NCBI GenBank assembly: GCA_900312665.1
Contig: ONZQ02000001.1
Coordinates: forward strand, 746,954-810,953
From: Cephalotrichum gorgonifer
Taxonomy: Eukaryota > Ascomycota > Sordariomycetes > Microascales > Microascaceae
Reading direction: 5' to 3'
DNA: 64,000 bases
The translations under genes were made by a program, and so were the position numbers. Positions 34,118 to 46,356 of this stretch are shown here, piece by piece (the stretch's first letter is position 1; each line of letters begins with the position of its first letter). The notes under the pieces were generated by a model. That model was not told the origin of the DNA. It searched no databases and worked only from the letters and a program-made list of their open reading frames with translations.

Positions 34118-36322
34118 ATGGTGGCCCCAACTGCAGATTCGCTCGGTTCTACCTCGTCCTTCAACGATCGCAAGGCCAAGTCCCACCATCGCAGGCGGTC
34201 GTCCGCCTCCCTCAGCATTGCCACTAGTCGCCCAACCCAAGGCCAGGCGAGGTCCACCTCCCAGTACCTTAGTGCCCCGCCACTATCGCCCATCCCAGGT
34301 ATGTAGCTTTTATTTTATTCTTTCATGCCAATAATACGAGAACGGCTTTCTCGTATTGCCCCCTCCACACTCCCGACTTCAATATCGTCACCCGTCTGCA
34401 GAATCCTCTGTCCGGGCATCCTTTGCATTTGGCCCCCTGCCCCCAAAAGTGCTCGAGGCAAGGGTGCGACCCGAAAAGCGACTGTGAGCGGAACGAGAAA
34501 AGCGTCGGGTGACACCAGACACAAGTGCATAACATATTAGACAGCCCTGGCTGGCAGGATTACACGAGAGCGCGCAGCGCCGTTTGGCTAACAGCCCAAA
34601 CTACCCAATCCAGGCACACCAATTCTCTCAATGCCCATATCACGAAGTCCCTCCCCAGCCCTCGGCGGGGGTTGGTCCAGCCCGGGACTCCACACCACCA
34701 GCGGACGATCGAGCCCCATCTCGAACCCCTTCACACCCACCGGACCTTCACAGCCATGGGAAAGGATGGGCCCTTCGAAAACGACAGCGGCCGCCTCACA
34801 TAGCTACCCGGCGAATTCGGGCAGGGGATTTATTGGCCGTCACATTCGCAAGCTGTCGAGCAGTCTGCCACAGTTCCGACCCAGTCAGCACATGTACTCG
34901 AGTACGGACAAGCCCGGGAGGGAGACATCGGGGAAGTTTAGGGTTGTTCGTGGGGTCAGGAGCATATTGGGGAGGATGAGCAGGAAGCTGAAGTTGAGGG
35001 CGCTGTTTGCGCTATTCCTAGTACTGCTTGTGGTGCTGTGGTACGAGACACGTATGTCCCTCTATCTCCCCTTCCCCCCAAAAGAAGAGCCATCTAGTCA
35101 AACCGGCCGGCCAGTTTTGGAGGATGGTCATGCTAACCTGGCCAATAGCGCTACACTACTATTGGCGACGGTCGCCGCACCTCGGAGGCGGCAAGAAGTT
35201 CGTCATCGTGCTCGGCTCAAACGTCGGCGGCGGCGTGATGACTGTGAAGGGCGCGCGGGAGTGGGCTATCGAGCGGGACAGCCTGCGGAACAAGAGGAAC
35301 TACGTCAAGAGGTGGGGGTACGAGCTCGAGGTCGTGGACATGAGGAAGAGGAAGAAGTACGCGCACGAGTGGCGCGAAGGGTGGCAGAAGGTGGATTACT
35401 TGAAGGCGGCAATGCGGAAGTATCCCGACGCAGAATGGTAAGCAGAAGACCCCCAAACCCAAATCAAGCTTCCCTACCTGCGATGTGATGAGGAAAAAGG
35501 GAAATGACGCCCATTGGATATACGACCAATGGGCGGGCAATGAAATCACACACAATTGTTCCTTCTGACCGCTCGCCCCTCCCTCCCCCCTGCCGACATA
35601 ACCCCCCCGTTACCAAAGGACGTCAAGGTTGCTGACAGTACGCGTCCCAAAGGTTCTGGTGGCTCGATATCACTACACTTGTCATGGAGCCTTCGTACAC
35701 GCTCCAGGATCATATCTTCAACAACCTGGACGCGCACATCTACCGCGATATAAACGAGTACAACCCACTCAATATTACCCACCCCTTCACCGACGAGCAC
35801 CTCTCGGCGGACGACCTCAGCCCCGTCGGCGACGGCCTCGCGTCCTCAGTCAACCTCGTTCTGACACAGGACTGCGCGGGCTTCAACCTGGGCTCGTTCT
35901 TCCTCCGCCGCACGGACTGGTCACTGCGGCTCCTCGACGTGTGGTGGGACCCCGTAGCCTACGAGCAGCGGCACATGGTGTGGGACCACAACGAGCAGGA
36001 CGCGCTCGAGCAGCTGTACACGACGCAGCCGTGGGTGCGGAAGCACACGGCGTTCCTGCCGCAGAGGCACGTGAACAGCTTCCCCAAGGGGGCGTGCGCG
36101 GAGAAAGATAAAGGGCCCGACCCGCGGTTCCACTACGACCAGAAGGACCGGGACTTCGTGATGAACATGGCAGGGTGCCAGTGGGGCAGGGACTGCTGGG
36201 GGGAGATGTACAGGCACCGCCAGCTGAGCTACCACCTGAACCGGAAATGGTACGAGCGGTTCAAGGAGGACTTCATCGCGGTGATATGGTTTAAGCTTAC
36301 GGGGCAGAAGGTCAAGTTATAG
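34118..36322 (+). CDS. GT34-family alpha-mannosyltransferase (MNN10/MNN11 type)
   Basis: Predicted 525-residue type II Golgi membrane protein; exons 34118..34298, 34614..35051, 35149..35437 and 35653..36322. The cytosolic N-tail of about 185 residues is Ser/Pro-rich. A single signal anchor, LRALFALFLVLLVVLW, sits at about residues 187-202. The lumenal catalytic domain begins with KKFVIVLGSN, then WQKVDYLKAAMRKYPDAEWFWWLDITTLVMEPS, and later DINEYNPLNITHPF, LTQDCAGFNLGSFFLRR and EQDALEQLY, the typical blocks of fungal GT34 proteins. Yeast Mnn10 and Mnn11 are parts of the M-Pol II complex that extends the alpha-1,6-mannan backbone of N-glycans. The position where other GT34 enzymes have a D-x-D or similar motif reads LDITT here. 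Introns are 315, 97 and 215 nt with GCTAACA/CTAACC branches in the first two; all phases agree. It is convergent with the monooxygenase gene. Confidence 0.9.
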
Positions 36323-37202
36323 GCTTGGTTGGATGCTTATACGAGAGAAGATGGGAGATAGAGGGGCGAAAAGAAAAAGGGAATGAGGGGAGGGAGGGTT
36401 TATGTTCCAACGCGGTGCTGTTCACCTGAATGACTGCATACAAGGGGAGGGGGGAAAGGGGGCGGGGCATTCTAGGAAAAAGGGGATGAGCCGGGCGCCA
36501 CGGAGTGTTATCATTTTGTTTCTACAGACAAGGCGTCATCATTGCTCTTTCCGCTAGCATCGGGAGCCGGGAGAGGGGCCACCATGGTATATTCTTAGAG
36601 GGCGGGAGAGGGAGTTTGTCTTCTTCTTGTCAAAAATACCTTTTTTTGTTTTCTTTTACACTGGCACAGAGATGTGTTGAAGGTGGAGGGGGGCGAGTGT
36701 ACGTCGGCTTGAGATGCATGTATGATGGATGGATGGGTAGGAGGACTCGGTGTACTATTATGACGCGAAGAGGGTTATCTATCCCCCGAAGAACGACCTC
36801 ACCTCTGCGAATATGCCTCCCTCTTGATTTCATGGACGAGTAATAGGGGTCCTCAGAGCTCAAGACCCCGAGCCGTATGAGCCAAGACTCCCCCCTAGTA
36901 GACTGTGGCGCCAGATTAAGATAGCCCACTATAGTAACAACTCATCGCAATTACAGTCTAAGTCCCTGATTCCCTGCAAATAAAAGAAAAGAAGAAGAAA
37001 ACGACAAGAAAACAAGATGCACCTCCGAAAGAACGGCAAAGAACCCTCCCGACCAGATAGATACGCAAACCGCCCTTATGCTTCACTGCCGTATACGTAA
37101 AGACCACATACTACCACCCCCTTTCCCCCCTTTTGCCTAGTCGCAGTCCCCCCGCCCTCTTCTTCTTCTTCAAAAAAAAAAGAACATGAAAGAATAGAAC
37201 CC
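36323..37202. other. Convergent 3' spacer
   Basis: The GT34 gene (plus) and the flavin monooxygenase gene (minus) both end here, so the stretch is probably two 3' untranslated regions and a short gap. It has purine-rich and poly-A tracts, e.g. near 36969-37010 and 37170-37185. No gene is seen. Confidence 0.5.
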
Positions 37203-39194
37203 CTACATATTCATCCTCTTCATAGCCTCCGCCTCCTCCCCCGTGAACCCGTTCCCGAGATACGCGAACCTGTTCCCGGCCGCGTACACGTACTCCCAGT
37301 CTTCGCCCCTGAACTCCGCCAGCATGCCCAGGAAGTGGAGCCTGCTCCCGGGGTGCAGCGCCACCACGCTACCGTCCCCGTCCCCGTCCCCGTCCCCGTC
37401 GCCCTTGTACCACGACCGGCAGGCGCCCGCCCACGCCGTGCGCGGCATGAAGGCCTCCACGTGGGCGGCGTACTCCGCCACCGCGGCGTCGGAGGGGCAG
37501 ATGGAGAGGATGCCCTCGGTCTGGCACTTCCGGATGGCCCTCGCGACGTAGCGGGCGATGTGCTCGCTGAGCTTGAAGATGTCGCCGTGGGCTATCGGCG
37601 CGTGCGGGCCGAGGAATTCTGAATGTTTGTGTTCTCCGTTAGCCTATTTCACGTCCTAACGTTTTATGGGTCGTCTTCCCTTCTCAACCCCAGAGTATCA
37701 TTCGGTGGGGAAAAAAAAAAAAGTAAAAAGAAACTCACTGAAGTAGTTCGGCATCCCCGCAATCCCAACAGACATGTACGAAGCCGGCGCCTCAACCCTC
37801 CACACGTCCTGCAGATTCCCCTTCCGCCCGACAATCGGAAACGGCGGGCGGAAGGACCGGCCGAAGCCCGTCGCGCAGATGACCGCGTCCACCTCCAGGA
37901 CCTCCCCCGTCGCGAGCTCTATCCCGCCTCGCACGAACCGCTTGATCCCCTCCGTCACGACCGACACCTTCGGGTCGCGCATCGCCTCGAGGTACCCCGG
38001 CGCGGGCGTGAGTCGCCGGCAACCGATGGGGAAGGCCGGTATCAGCGCCTCGCAGAGCGCCCGGTCGCCGCCGAGCGCGGCGGTCATGAACTCGCGGCAC
38101 TTCTGCGCGGCCCACTGCTGCTGGGGGGACCCGTCGACGAGGGAGAGCGCGAACTTGAGGTTAGAGTCCAGATCCAGCGTCCGGATAAAGAGCTCGTAGA
38201 ATGTCGGGTCGTCCCTGAAGCGCTGGATCTGCGCGGGTGTGAATTCGCCGTCGGGGCCCATCTCGACTTGGTTTATCACGGGGGCCGCGGCTCCCATTTT
38301 CATGGTGGCAATGCGAGGGGGTAGGACCCACGTGGGCGTACGGACCGGGTGATAGAGTTTCTTGACGCCTGCGGTGCGTGTTAGCTCGGTGGCCTGCGGA
38401 TTGAAGACGCGCAACGACTTACGGGGTACGATCTGGGGTAGTACCTGGAGTCCCGAGGCGCCGTTGCCAATAATAGCTACTACCTTGCCGTCAACGTTGA
38501 AGCCTTCCGGCCACGCGGCGGTGTGTATCATCTGGCCCTCAAAGTCCTCCCGCCCAGGTATATCCGGCCAGGACCAGTTGCTGAGAACACGCACGGAGGT
38601 CAGTAAAGCTCGCGGCAGTATCGTATCCACTTACTTCAAAATCCCGCTGGCATCGATCAAAAAGTCCGCAACATCCTGGACCACCTCCTTAGTCCCCGTA
38701 TTCTCGACTTCCACCTGCCATACAGACTTCTCCTCACTCCACACTGCCGACAGGACCCTGTGAGAGGTCCTGATGCATCCCCACATATCCTCCTCATCGC
38801 AGATGTCGCGCAGGTACCCCTCGATCTCCGCCGCTGACGCAAAGAGGTTGCTCCACGAGGGGTTCTTCCGCCAGCTGAACTGGTAGCTGTGGCTCGGCAC
38901 ATCACAGCGGCACCCGGGGTAGCGGTTCTCGAGCCACGTCCCGCCTATGCCTTTGTTCTTCTCGTAGACGACATGCTCGAAGGGCAGGCCCGAGAGGGTC
39001 TGTCTCAAGGTGCGAATCATGTTGATCCCGCTCGCCCCGGCCCCGATCCCGATGATACGAATGGGGCGCGGGTCGAACATGGGGGACTCCCGGACTGCAT
39101 ACTTGGTTCCGTTCATGGAAGGAAGCGCTCTTCCTCCGTTGCCGTTGGTCTCTTTGTGTTGAGAGAGCTGGGGCTTTGCGGTTATGCGGGGCAT
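37203..39194 (-). CDS. Baeyer-Villiger-type flavin monooxygenase
   Basis: Predicted 587-residue FAD/NADPH oxidoreductase; exons 39194..38635, 38580..38423, 38368..37739 and 37618..37203. FAD-binding GIGAGASG (49-56) and GGTWLENRYPG (84-94) are followed by the type I BVMO fingerprint FEGQMIHTAAWP (200-211) and the NADPH-binding GNGASG (225-230). A late ATG-motif-like ICATGFG closes the Rossmann core. Such enzymes insert oxygen next to a ketone or hydroxylate substrates; in fungi they often serve steroid, ketone or secondary metabolism. No biosynthetic cluster surrounds this one, so a lone catabolic role is as likely. The 54-nt second intron is divisible by three with no stop, so an uncut frame runs through it; however, GTAAGT, GCTAACA and CGCAG are all present, and splicing restores VPRVKKLYHPVRTPTW. 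The third intron is 120 nt. Confidence 0.9.
37371..37400 (-). repeat. GTCCCC hexanucleotide microsatellite coding for Gly-Asp
   Basis: A run of about five GTCCCC units on the plus strand encodes a GDGDGDGDGDG stretch near the C-terminus of the monooxygenase. Its length in the protein is probably variable between strains. The frame stays open on either side. Confidence 0.85.
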
Positions 39195-42100
39195 TGCAAT
39201 AGGTCGGGGTGTAAGGGTAGGAAGAGTGGACGGATTTGTGTATCAAGAACGGCAATGTATAAAAAGAGAAGGCTTGTAGAGAGTGCGGTACTGGCTGGAG
39301 CTGGGCTAACTGGAGTGACTTGGGTCGGTGACAAATAAAGAGAAAACATGTGAATGGAGAGTCTGGAACGAAAACAGAAACTAGGTAAACAATATACAGT
39401 AGAGAAGTGAAGGGGCAAGATCAATGAGGTAGCCGCCGAAAGGAGGGGGGGGGGGGGGGTTGTCAACCCGAGGTGAAAGACTCAAACTACGAGACGAAAA
39501 AAAGAAACACCACGGTGAGAAACGCGGGAATGGACAAAGATATAAGAAGTGAAAAAGATTGGGCCCCACACAACATCATGCACGGTAAAGGGTGAGCAAA
39601 CTTATATGTTGGTCGATTCGAATACCCCGGGGTATACCTCCTCCCCGGAAAAGGTAATGTGCAAAGGTAAGATAGATGGCATGCGCAAGCTGTCAACCGA
39701 CGCTGGTCCCTCAGTGACAAGGTGGGGCGGACAATACGAAGACGAGATCCTGCAGTTTGTCGCGTGCAGTATCGTCGCTCTCCTCTCTTCCATTTGCCAG
39801 TTTTCGATAGATACGCCCACGGCGAGGTGGCACTTGGGTTGACGGCCCTACCTTGTTCCCGCCACCCACGCCACGCCAAACCCAAACAAGTCTTCTCCCC
39901 ACCGGATTGACCGGGAGCTGAGTATTCGGCCGGGGAAAAAGGGGGGGGGGGGGGGGTTTCTGNNNNNNNNNNNNNNNNNNNNNNNNNNNNNNNNNNNNNN
40001 NNNNNNNNNNNNNNNNNNNNNNNNNNNNNNNNNNNNNNNNNNNNNNNNNNNNNNNNNNNNNNNNNNNNNNNNNNNNNNNNNNNNNNNNNNNTTCGTTAGA
40101 TGGGTTATCTCCTTCCCCACTTGGGTTTGACCGCCTGCTGAGATCCCCTCCTACCACCCTCGGGGTATAGCACAAGCCCACGAGGGCGACCGGACAGTGG
40201 GCTCGATACGATCATGTCAACCGCCTTGCGGCAAACATATCATGCTGTGTGCTTGTTTAGCTTGGGGAAGGGAACGAGCCAAGCATTGCCCCGCATGCAA
40301 GGGATACTGCTCGTGTTACACGGCCTTGGAGGAGGGGACCTTGAGGAGGAGGGGAGACACAATCAAACGAAGGTACGCCCGCCGGCTCCGGGAGGGTGGG
40401 TAGTGCTTGAGACCTGGCTGCCACCAGGGTCTTGTCCGCCGAGCCGGGTCACTGCGAGCCTCAGTCGGTGGACGCACGTTCGAACCCGGGCTTACCTCGA
40501 CAAATATATTTGACTCCGCTATCTCCTGGTAACCGAGCCCACTGAGATGCTTGGTTACATATTCCTATAGAGTAGGAAGTAGAAGAGGCCCCACGACGGG
40601 ACGACAGCAAATCTCCGAAGAGGCAGACTCGACAACGAGGCCCATCGTGCTCGGATTGAAAAGCGGGCGAAGAGGAACCGAGGCCGGGGAAAAAGTAAGA
40701 GGGACCGTGCCCGAGGGAAAAAGTACCGTGAAGAGGCGCAACTCGAACTCCACTACGGCGTATAAGGCCAAGGAGGGAAATTCTTTCTTCTTATTGCGTG
40801 CAGCCCCTATATCCTTGTGGCTTTCAAGTCTTCATCAGTTCTCCCCTTGCCATCTCCGTTTGGCTCCTTTACGAGCCGAACCCAAGGGCCGTGGCGCTGG
40901 CGTGTGCAACATCGGTGCGGTTAGACTCCGCACCCTTAGTGTTCTCAAGGCGGCTATCCAGTAAGCATCCTCCCCGTTGATAGAGAGATATAATATATCA
41001 CATCTGGGAATATAAACTTGCCGTTCGCGCATATTGCTTGGTGTGGAGGACGCCCCTCCATCCCCCCCCTCTTTCGATCAGCAGCTCGCGCTCTGCTCTG
41101 TAGGGGAGCTAGTGGAATCGTGGTGGCGGGAGTAGCAAACGCAGTATCTCCACCGTAAACTGGCCAACCAGAAGAACACCTCCTCATCCCTTGCAGCTAC
41201 CCCAGATACGGGAACTCACCCACTGTCACCGCAGCGCGCAGGTGAGAAGCTGTGCTTGGCTAGAAACAAAATGAGAACACTGTAAATCGGCCAAGCCCAG
41301 GTGGAAAAGAAAAAAAAAGGTCGGGGGACCACAAGAAATATGCCAAGGCGATGAGGTGATGAGGGGAGAAGGAGGATGAGATACGGGGAAATAGGGGTAA
41401 ATGGATGGATGACTCGACTTCTCCACTCCGTCGAATCGGACTCTGTCCTGTCAATAGACCTGTATGTTTCGGATGTGGTGATGATAGGCGTGCGGCTGAT
41501 GCGCAGCCCACCGGCATCTTTGGTCAGGGGTCGGTGTTGAGTGGGAGCTCCGGATGGGTAGGGAAAGCTGCTTGGAGAATGGCGTAGCTGGTGGTGAGAC
41601 ATGCAAGTACGAGTTGCTTGCTCGTACGTACAAGTGCATGTAAGTAGCAAGCGGGGGACAGTTGGTGTAATGGGGACTTAGTAAGCCCGCGTTAGAGTCG
41701 ATATGATAACTATGGGACTGGTATCACATTTCCTGACAGGTTTGGAGGAATAGCTGAACTGAACTGCCAAAAAAAAAGTAAGAAAATTATGGCTCTTGCA
41801 TGTGTTTAGGTTGAGCATGGGAAGGACAGGAAGCGAACGTCGAAGGGCGTCAACGCCCAATCACGTACTTGTTCCTATTCTAGGTATCACATCTCCATCG
41901 ATGGTGTAGCCCGAATATATTTCATAACGCGGGCCTGACCTTTTTGCCCTCTCTCTCCCCGCCAAGAAAATTAGATAACCCCGCCAAACTACATGCACGA
42001 AAAGCGCCAACAGCACAGTAGGGAAACAAACACCATTTGTCCAGACCTCTGTCTTCGGGATTTTCTTTTTTTGGGTGTCTCGGGAGAAAAAGAATCCCTA

Positions 42101-42199
42101 CATGATAATCCGCCCTTGAGCAGCGGAATTCCTTCATTGGCTCACCCACAATTATCTTGGTTGCCCCGCACTGCCGAGGGGCAAAAGAAAAAAAACGTC
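39195..42199. other. Spacer with an assembly gap
   Basis: This contains the promoter of the monooxygenase gene, G-homopolymers at 39445-39459 and 39941-39956, and a run of 129 N at 39963-40091. No tRNA or coding frame can be supported on either side of the gap. A TACGTACAAG-type motif lies near 41623-41635. The bases just before 42200 are the leader of the methyltransferase gene. Confidence 0.55.
39963..40091. other. Assembly gap of 129 N
   Basis: All bases are N. The left flank is a run of 16 G followed by TTTCTG, typical of a read stopped by a homopolymer. The true length of the gap is not known from the sequence. Confidence 1.
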
Positions 42200-43439
42200 A
42201 TGTCCTTCTCATTCTCGTTTTCCGGAGACGATATAGAAGAACAAGATAATGGCGGTGTCGAGCAACTGAACCAGGTCGGGGAAAAGACCGAGACGGCGGC
42301 TGCTGGGTCACAGCCCGCACAGGCCGGCGCCTTCCCGGTCGAGGGAAAGCCGCAACTGCCCGTCATCCGTCATGATCTCGATACCATGCTGAGCCTGCTG
42401 CCCTCCAAGGTGTCGTACGATCTTCTAGAGGTGAAGCTGGACGACGGACGGACTATCAGTCTCCCTCGTCGGGAGCTGTGGGACGTCCGTGTCCAGCTCA
42501 TGGCGGAGGATGATGGAGAGGAAGGCCCTACGGAGGGACTGGGTGTCCGTGACGTGAAGACAGGGGTCTACGAAGGGGGGTTTAAAAGCTGGGAGAGCAG
42601 CGTCGATCTTGTCAAGGTGCTTGCGAGCCAGGGCTATGCAAGCGATGGCAATGAACGCCCTCTACGTGTGCTAGAGGTAGGTTGCTAAAAGATATAAAAC
42701 CCCTGCCTGAGCTGTGCGGCGGGGGTGGTCCTGAACGAAGGAGAAAACTGACGTGAACCATACATAGCTGGGCTGTGGAACGGCACTTCCTTCACTTTCG
42801 TTGTTCCAGTCCGCCGTCAGCGTGAGGTCCTCCTCTGCAACTCAAACGAGTCCGGCACCGGCACCAGCTCCTCTGTCCATACTGCTCGCCGACTACAACC
42901 CATCCGTCCTGCAGCTCGTCACCCTGCCCAACTTCGTGCTTACCTGGGCCCTACAGGTCGCTGACACCGAGCCGGCGCTAAAGGAGGCATTCGCAAGAGA
43001 GGACGAGCTGGAGCTGACCGACGAGGTTAAGGAGGCCTTCCGACGCTTCCTCCCGTCGGCTGGCATAACCCTGGACTGGATCTCGGGGGGCTGGTCCGAG
43101 GAATTTGTCGACGCCGTCTACGCCGAGACAGCCCAGCCTGAGCCGTCCGCTTCCGCCGGCACCCTGATCCTGGGTGCGGAGACGATATACTCGCCCTTCG
43201 CGCTAGAATCCTTCCACCAGACCGTCTCGAAGATCCTACAACGAGAGCGGGCGAGGAACCCGGACCGCGACGCCGAGGCCCTTGTCGGAGCTAAGCGGAT
43301 GTACTTCGGCGTGGGCGGCTCGCTGGACGACTATGTTGCGAGGGCAAGGGACGCGGGCGCTCTCGTCGAGCAGCTGAGAGAGGAGACGGAGGGCGTGAGC
43401 CGCGGAGTGGTTCGATGCAAGTTAATAGCCGGCCCATGA
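42200..43439 (+). CDS. HPM1: Protein-histidine methyltransferase (HPM1/METTL18 type)
   Basis: Predicted 382-residue S-adenosylmethionine-dependent methyltransferase; exons 42200..42676 and 42768..43439, joined in phase 0. The N-terminal 70 residues are acidic and low complexity. Family blocks follow in order: YEGGFKSWESSVDL, then LRVLELGCGTALPSL, which is motif I across the splice (Gly161-x-Gly163), LLADYNPSVLQLVTLPNF, GAETIYSPFAL and KRMYFGVGGSLDDYV. This is the pattern of yeast Hpm1, which methylates a histidine of ribosomal protein uL3 and affects ribosome assembly and translation fidelity. Location is expected to be cytosol/nucleus. The 91-nt intron has GTAGGT donor and TAG acceptor. Residues 176-189 (SSATQTSPAPAPAP) are a short insertion in the Rossmann core. 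Confidence 0.92.
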
Positions 43440-46136
43440 CCATGGAAAGCAGATAAGCGAGGCGGATTTCACTTTTGCGAAGGGCAGACAAGCCATTGGG
43501 CCGATCTAGGTTCCGGCCGATCCCCTCAGCGGAACGGATCCGAGGCTCAGGGGGCCCTATGGAAGGTTTAGCGACATACAAGTCATAACGGATCATAATG
43601 CACTCATGCTATGATGACGCGCCGCATTCCTAGGCACAAAAGAGTCTCTGCTAAAAGCAACAACTGGAACTAGTATGTCCCGGAAATCTTCCAGAGGGTG
43701 CATTATGAAGAGAGAGGAAGAAAGCGGGGAAAACGAAAGCAGGGAAGGAAGGGCGGGCGGGATCATCAATCTCGATCCAGCAGGCGCGATTTCCCGCGAA
43801 ATTTTGTTTCAAGAACATTTAAGCTGCTCCTCCCCGTGTGTGAGTCGCTCATCAAACCGTTTCGTTGCCTGCCCACACAGGTGGCTGCCAAGGCAAGAAC
43901 GGTCGGTCATCCCTCCCCCGTTCCCGCTTGTCCTTACCCGGCGGGCTCCCCCGTGTGATTGTTCGCCGGCATTAGACGGGGTGGTCCTTCCGGCTGCTGG
44001 CCGCGAATAGCCAGATTCAAGTCTGTCACAGAAGATTGAGCCTTCCCGTTCTATCACCATCATGATGTGTTCGAGAAACATTACTGGACCCACAGGGCAC
44101 GAACCTGCCTGCAGCCAACGTTCAAGTACTTTGTACCTGTTTAGTCTAGCCAGCCACGGGCGACTGACACTTCTGATCTCCACATTGAACTTGCCCAGAC
44201 CTGTTTTTGTCTTGTTCGTGAATATCCCATGTACGACACGCTTTACAGGAAACGTAGTAGGTCGAGCCCTGGGGTAGATGCGCGCTTGAGGACACGAGAT
44301 CTGCTGTCTCACGCCAACCTACTCGGTGCGGTGCAAATATGGGGTATGAGACCGGGACTCATGTTTATACAAGGACTCATACTAGTACTAGTTGGAACGT
44401 GATCCATATTCGACTCGGTGCGCGACTGCAAGTATATTACTCGTCTGTGATATTCGACCCACCGCACCCCGGGTAGCCCCACAGTCATATAATACCACCC
44501 ATGTTGCCCATGACTCGAGGGGACTCGTAATTAATTCGGGCAGTGCTGGGGAAGGTGCCACCCCAGGTGAGCTGACGACACCACCACACCGAAATGGGAA
44601 AAAAAGCCAAAATGTACGGTGGGCTAGTTAGCGCAGCAAAATGTCGCGCATGTGAGGACGAGGTACATCGGGACGGTCGGAGGAGACCAGGTCCTACTCG
44701 TAGTCTAATAAGTGACACGAGAACTCGCCGATTCCACGCCAGAGTCTGCACTGAGGAACAACATCTCACAAAGATGGGAGCGGCGCAATGGCCGGCTGAG
44801 TGTAGGAGAGATTGAGTCGCCCTGTGTTGGGAACAAGATCGCCCCCTCAGAGGTAGCAGTGATCGCCGAGCCGAATGGATCTAAGACGTGTCTGGTAAAT
44901 TCCAAGTTGTGTGGAAATTACCAAGGAAAAGAAAGCGCAACCGCCAATGTGACACTGCGAGATATAGACCAAACAATGCAATATTAATATTTGCTGGTCT
45001 TGGTTTCCTCCCTCCCCGTTGGCATTCGCCACCAGGTAGCGTCACTTGCGGAACGGGAGAGGAGGAATCCTGTGTGCGTCGTGCTTACTCGTAATGATGG
45101 TGTAGACGAAGAAAACACGACTTGGAATGGTGGGAATGGTTCCCAACTCGGCATAGGATACACCAAGCGAGGACGCGCGCCCCCTCGAAAAGCGAGTACA
45201 ATGTAGTGAAAGCACAAAATAGTACTCGGCCACTACTCAAACGCGGGTATGATGCATGTGCAACCTGGTAGTATCTGCCTCGTACAACCAGACATTGTCA
45301 GTATTATTAGCCGCCGGTCTCAAGCAAGAGCAACGGCGTCATTGTCATCGATCTCCATATTGCCCACCTAGTCCATGTTTCCGGAGTTCGAGCACGAGTA
45401 CGAGTACACCGTCCGTAGTCGTACTCGAGAGCCCGAGCCGAGTTCTGAAGAGCAGATCGATCGTGAGGATGGAAGGAAAGTGCCGGTGGGGCTTAACTAG
45501 GGGGATCTAGTCTCGGTGACCAACAGGATTTTACGGATAATGCCTAGTTTGGTAATTTCCTTCGGCGCCATTTCCTCCTGAGTAAGGTTCTGATCAAACG
45601 GGGGCGGTTGTACTAGGTACCACTTACTAGTGCGGACATAGGCGTGTGTACTTGGCAAATTCCCTAGCTCAGGAACGGGCATGAACGGGCAGGGGTGGCA
45701 ACGAGAAAGCTTTGATGCCACCGTGCCTATCCCGCCGGGACAGGGTAGAGGTACCGGCGGTGGGGTGGACGACAAGGTCCACTTCCCTAGCAACCAGCGG
45801 GAAAATGTACACCATCAGTGATCCACCCTGGTGTGGGGGGTACCTGTCGCTTGTTTCCCTCCCTGCATGTCAGTGGTCGCCCAGACAAGAGCTGGTGGAG
45901 CTCGTCCCTTGACTACGACAAGGAAGGCGCTCCTCCCCCGGTCGACCGACCCCTGGCCTCGCTCCTGCGCATGGCAGGAGATCAAAAGGAAACGACCCTC
46001 CCCGAATCCCCATCTTTCTTCCCTTCCCCCCCCATCAACGACGCTCACTCATTTTCTTGACCATTCTTTTCGACTCCATTTCCATTTTCATCAGATCAAT
46101 AATTCTTCTTGACCAAAATCAATATTTGACTTCACG
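43440..46136. other. Spacer between HPM1 and the GPI-anchored protein gene
   Basis: About 2.7 kb without a supported gene. Several CTCGTACTCG/TACTAGTACTAG-like palindromic motifs occur, e.g. near 44377-44393 and 45388-45425. The final 140 bases are C/T-rich, consistent with the leader of the downstream gene. Confidence 0.5.
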
Positions 46137-46302
46137 GTATGTCCTATCCCGAAGCTTGTTCGCCAGGTTCCCCATCCGCTGCACTGCTTCCATCCGTCCC
46201 TGGAGAGCTGCGTCAGATGAACGCGTTGTCCCACATCGCTACCCTCGATCTAGACTGCCAAGAACGTTTTAAGACTAACACTATCGCCACTCCGTGCCAT
46301 AG
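46137..46302 (+). other. Predicted 5'-leader intron of the GPI-anchored protein gene
   Basis: The 166-nt stretch has a GTATGT donor after TTCACG, a GACTAAC branch point at about 46273-46279 and a CATAG acceptor. It ends 54 bases before the start codon. A 73-codon upstream frame beginning inside the donor (46139) and ending on the ATGA of the main start would exist only in unspliced RNA. Confidence 0.65.
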
Positions 46303-46356
46303 GTCTTCTAATTACTATTCTCACTTCTCGTTCATCAATCAATTTCATCATTCAAA

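Noticed and set aside
40477..40490. CGTTCGAACCCGGG, a B-box-like sequence
   Set aside because: The flanking bases do not form a T stem and there is no A box 30-60 bases upstream.
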